NCBI GenBank assembly: GCA_964537555.1
Contig: CAZIAD010000089.1
Location: 1 to 7,126, forward strand
Length of the DNA: 7,126 bases
Reading direction: 5' to 3'
Source: CAYRWR01 sp964537555
Lineage (GTDB): Bacteria > Spirochaetota > Brevinematia > Brevinematales > CAYRWR01
Below the pieces are notes generated by a model. It was given only the letters and a program-made list of their open reading frames with translations. It was not told the DNA's origin and did no database searches. Position 1 is the stretch's first letter. Each line of letters starts with the position of its first letter. This document shows, piece by piece, positions 5,808-7,126 of this stretch. A program made the position numbers and the translations under genes.

Positions 5808-5877
5808 AGTGATGCTTCACAAGTGTTGCCTCACAAGTGATGCTTCACAGGTGATTCTTCACAGGTGATGCCTCACA
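5808..5877. repeat. Tandem array, 5 x 14 bp, GTGA-N4-TCAC units
   Basis: Five adjoining 14-bp units at 5808-5821, 5822-5835, 5836-5849, 5850-5863 and 5864-5877. The consensus is AGTGATGCTTCACA. Units 1 and 3 are identical, and the others differ at two or three positions, mostly inside the core. Each unit contains an inverted repeat GTGA-N4-TCAC (GTGT in unit 2), and the junctions form the reverse arrangement TCAC-N2-GTG. It is noncoding, lies 21 bp after the cyclase stop, and ends 2 bp before the -35 box of the resB promoter. It may be an operator array for a dimeric regulator, or a slippage-prone minisatellite. Confidence 0.85.
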
Positions 5878-5879
5878 AT

Positions 5880-5908
5880 TTGCCCTCTCTTAGGTCTCAT
5901 GTTATGCT
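5880..5908 (+). promoter_or_regulatory. Candidate promoter for resB-ccsA
   Basis: TTGCCC (5880-5885) and TATGCT (5903-5908) are 17 bp apart, each matching consensus at four of six positions. The predicted start near 5915 leaves a short leader containing AAGAGG (5925-5930) before the GTG at 5936. The palindrome ATCATGAT (5914-5921) sits at the predicted start, a repressor-like position. The -35 is modest and the repeat array lies immediately upstream, which suits an activator-dependent promoter (inference). No terminator is visible between the cyclase and this site, so readthrough is possible. Confidence 0.45.
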
Positions 5909-5935
5909 TTCTCATCATGATATAAAGAGGACTCT

Positions 5936-6895
5936 GTGAATAAAAACCATAAAGATCTGCCCCACTGGGTACAGGTGCTGCAGCCCCTGGCTATGGGAGT
6001 GAGCCTGCTCATTGCCCTCAGCTCGGCGGTACTGACTTTCATCACTAGCTCCCCGCAGTCTATGAAGACCCTGGTAGCCAGCCCAATGTATATCATCCCC
6101 TGGATCCTGCTGGTCATACTGATCCTTCTCTTTATCTGGAACCTGGACCTCACCATAAAGCGCAAAGGGGCCTTTTTACTGACTCACTTCTCCTTTATCT
6201 TTCTGGTGTTTGCAGTGATGGTGGCCCAGGTCACCAGCCGGTCTCTGGAGCTGTCCCTGCCCGTAGGCGGGGGGACAGACCTGTCCCAGATACAGAGGCG
6301 CCTGGGTACGTCCCAGTCCGAAGGTTATCTCATCCTGGATAGGTTCGAGATGCAGGAATCTGGTGACTCTAAAAAAGAAAAACTCTTCTATCGCTCCTCT
6401 GTGCGTATCACCAACCGGGAAGGAGTGTTAAGCCGGGTAATAGAAGTCAATCATCCCCTCAAGTGGAAGGGTATCAAGGTCTATCAGGTGGATAAAAGCT
6501 ATCAGATCACAGACTTTGCCTTTCGCTTCCGGGGCAGGCTCTATGTGCTGGGCCGAGATCAGGATATGGTACTGCTGGACGGGCAGTCCAATCGCTTTGT
6601 GTTCAGTCCTCACCGCCTCAGGGGGGATGGACTGGAGTATGAGTGGATGATTCAGGATCAGGATGAGAATATAGTAGAACAGGGGCTGTTTAGAGCCCGG
6701 GACCTGGTGCCGGGCCAGGCCCTGTACGAACGCTTCGGTTTTAGCATAGAGACAGAAGAATATACCAGGATAAGCAGACTCTTATTTTCTCACAAACCCT
6801 TTGTGGTGATGCCGGCCCTGGCCGCCTGTATTTTTCTTCTGGCCATCTTTATACAGTTCTGGGGAATAAAGAGCGTCAGGAGGCAGGGCTCATGA
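5936..6895 (+). CDS. resB: ResB/Ccs1-like cytochrome c biogenesis protein
   Basis: Predicted inner-membrane subunit of System II cytochrome c maturation, which moves haem outward and joins it to CXXCH proteins together with CcsA. The 319 residues contain three N-terminal membrane helices (about 17-37, 51-68, 80-97), a large periplasmic domain (98-289) and a final helix (290-308), the ResB layout. The family signature VIEVNHPLKWKGIKVYQ (168-184) includes H173. H84 in helix 3 (LLTHFSF) is in the position expected of the transmembrane haem-ligand histidine known in CcsBA fusions. The protein is compact compared with the roughly 540-residue Bacillus ResB. The start is GTG, supported by AAGAGG (5925-5930) five bases upstream. 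Its stop overlaps the ccsA start in ATGA, so the two are translationally coupled. Likely clients include the two P460-like proteins and the haem-c cyclase just upstream. Confidence 0.85.
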   Translation: MNKNHKDLPHWVQVLQPLAMGVSLLIALSSAVLTFITSSPQSMKTLVASPMYIIPWILLVILILLFIWNLDLTIKRKGAFLLTHFSFIFLVFAVMVAQVTSRSLELSLPVGGGTDLSQIQRRLGTSQSEGYLILDRFEMQESGDSKKEKLFYRSSVRITNREGVLSRVIEVNHPLKWKGIKVYQVDKSYQITDFAFRFRGRLYVLGRDQDMVLLDGQSNRFVFSPHRLRGDGLEYEWMIQDQDENIVEQGLFRARDLVPGQALYERFGFSIETEEYTRISRLLFSHKPFVVMPALAACIFLLAIFIQFWGIKSVRRQGS

Positions 6896-7126
6896 TCATG
6901 CTGGAAAGTATTCTCATTGCCCTGGCTTTAGGCTTATTAGGGCTGTATTTTATACTGAGTTTCACAGGAAAGGCTGCAATAAAAGGCAGGGTGGATATGC
7001 TGCCGGCCCTGGCCAGCCTGCTCTTACTGGGCTGGGTGGTCTTAAGGAGCATCATCACGGGGCATGCTCCCTTTTCGGGGGCTTATGAGTCTATCGTGTT
7101 TTTTATGTTCCTGTTTACTCTTAAGG
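6892..7126 (+). CDS. ccsA: CcsA/ResC-like haem-handling protein, N-terminal part
   Basis: Partial gene cut by the window end; 78 complete codons are visible. It begins at the ATG overlapping the resB stop (ATGA). AGGAGG (6878-6883) lies eight bases upstream, which favours this start over the second in-frame ATG at 6898. The visible protein has a membrane helix at about 4-23 and another at about 37-53, then RSIITGHAPFSGAYES (52-67), matching the R...GH.P....YES segment I recognise near the N-terminus of CcsA/ResC. A third helix begins near 68. The WWD haem-binding motif and conserved histidines of the family would lie beyond the window. It probably forms the haem export and ligation complex with the preceding ResB-like protein. 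Confidence 0.8.
   Translation, partial: MIMLESILIALALGLLGLYFILSFTGKAAIKGRVDMLPALASLLLLGWVVLRSIITGHAPFSGAYESIVFFMFLFTLK

Noticed and set aside
5808..5877. CRISPR array
   Set aside because: The 14-bp units are directly adjacent with no spacers, are far shorter than CRISPR repeats, and no cas gene is present.
5808..5877. Canonical CRP binding sites
   Set aside because: The half-sites match but the spacer is 4 bp, not 6, in every unit, so calling them CRP sites outright is not supported.
5921..5926. TATAAA as the -10 box for resB
   Set aside because: It overlaps the ribosome binding site and would leave almost no leader; no -35 box stands at the right distance.

Overview
The window looks like a chromosomal segment of a Gram-negative, cytochrome-c-making bacterium of moderate GC. 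Strong Shine-Dalgarno sites precede nearly every start. Two lipoprotein signal peptides end in relaxed lipoboxes (M-A-S-C and L-F-N-C, with Asn or Ser at -1), a style common in spirochaetes. Together with a class III adenylate cyclase this makes a spirochaete-like host a reasonable but low-confidence guess. Nothing in the window fixes the taxonomy.

Left part, minus strand (about 200-2100): an RsmB/NOP-type rRNA cytosine-C5 methyltransferase lies downstream of a visibly AT-richer toxin-antitoxin pair. The pair is a ribbon-helix-helix-like antitoxin and a PIN-domain toxin whose genes overlap by 20 bp. A divergent intergenic region (2100-2245) carries a candidate promoter for the TA pair and a good sigma70-type promoter for a 1-Cys peroxiredoxin (2246-2701). 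A 16-bp perfect-stem hairpin follows the peroxiredoxin gene.

Right part, plus strand (2831-end): a near-consensus promoter starts a cluster in which almost every gene concerns haem. In order they are: a small four-helix membrane protein with histidines placed as in diheme b cytochromes; two tandem paralogous cytochrome P460-family lipoproteins, each with one CXXCH; a membrane adenylate cyclase with a periplasmic CXXCH sensor, HAMP domain and complete catalytic residues; then, after a 14-bp x 5 repeat array and a second promoter, ResB/Ccs1 and the beginning of CcsA, the System II machinery that attaches haem to CXXCH proteins.

Working model (inference): the b-type protein passes electrons across the inner membrane to the two P460-like lipoproteins, which may handle a nitrogen-oxide or similar small ligand. 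The haem-c cyclase senses a ligand or redox state in the same compartment and makes cAMP. The Ccs proteins mature all three c-type proteins. The repeat array of GTGA-N4-TCAC units abutting the resB promoter could connect the cyclase signal to cytochrome c maturation. I regard this cluster and the array as the most interesting content.
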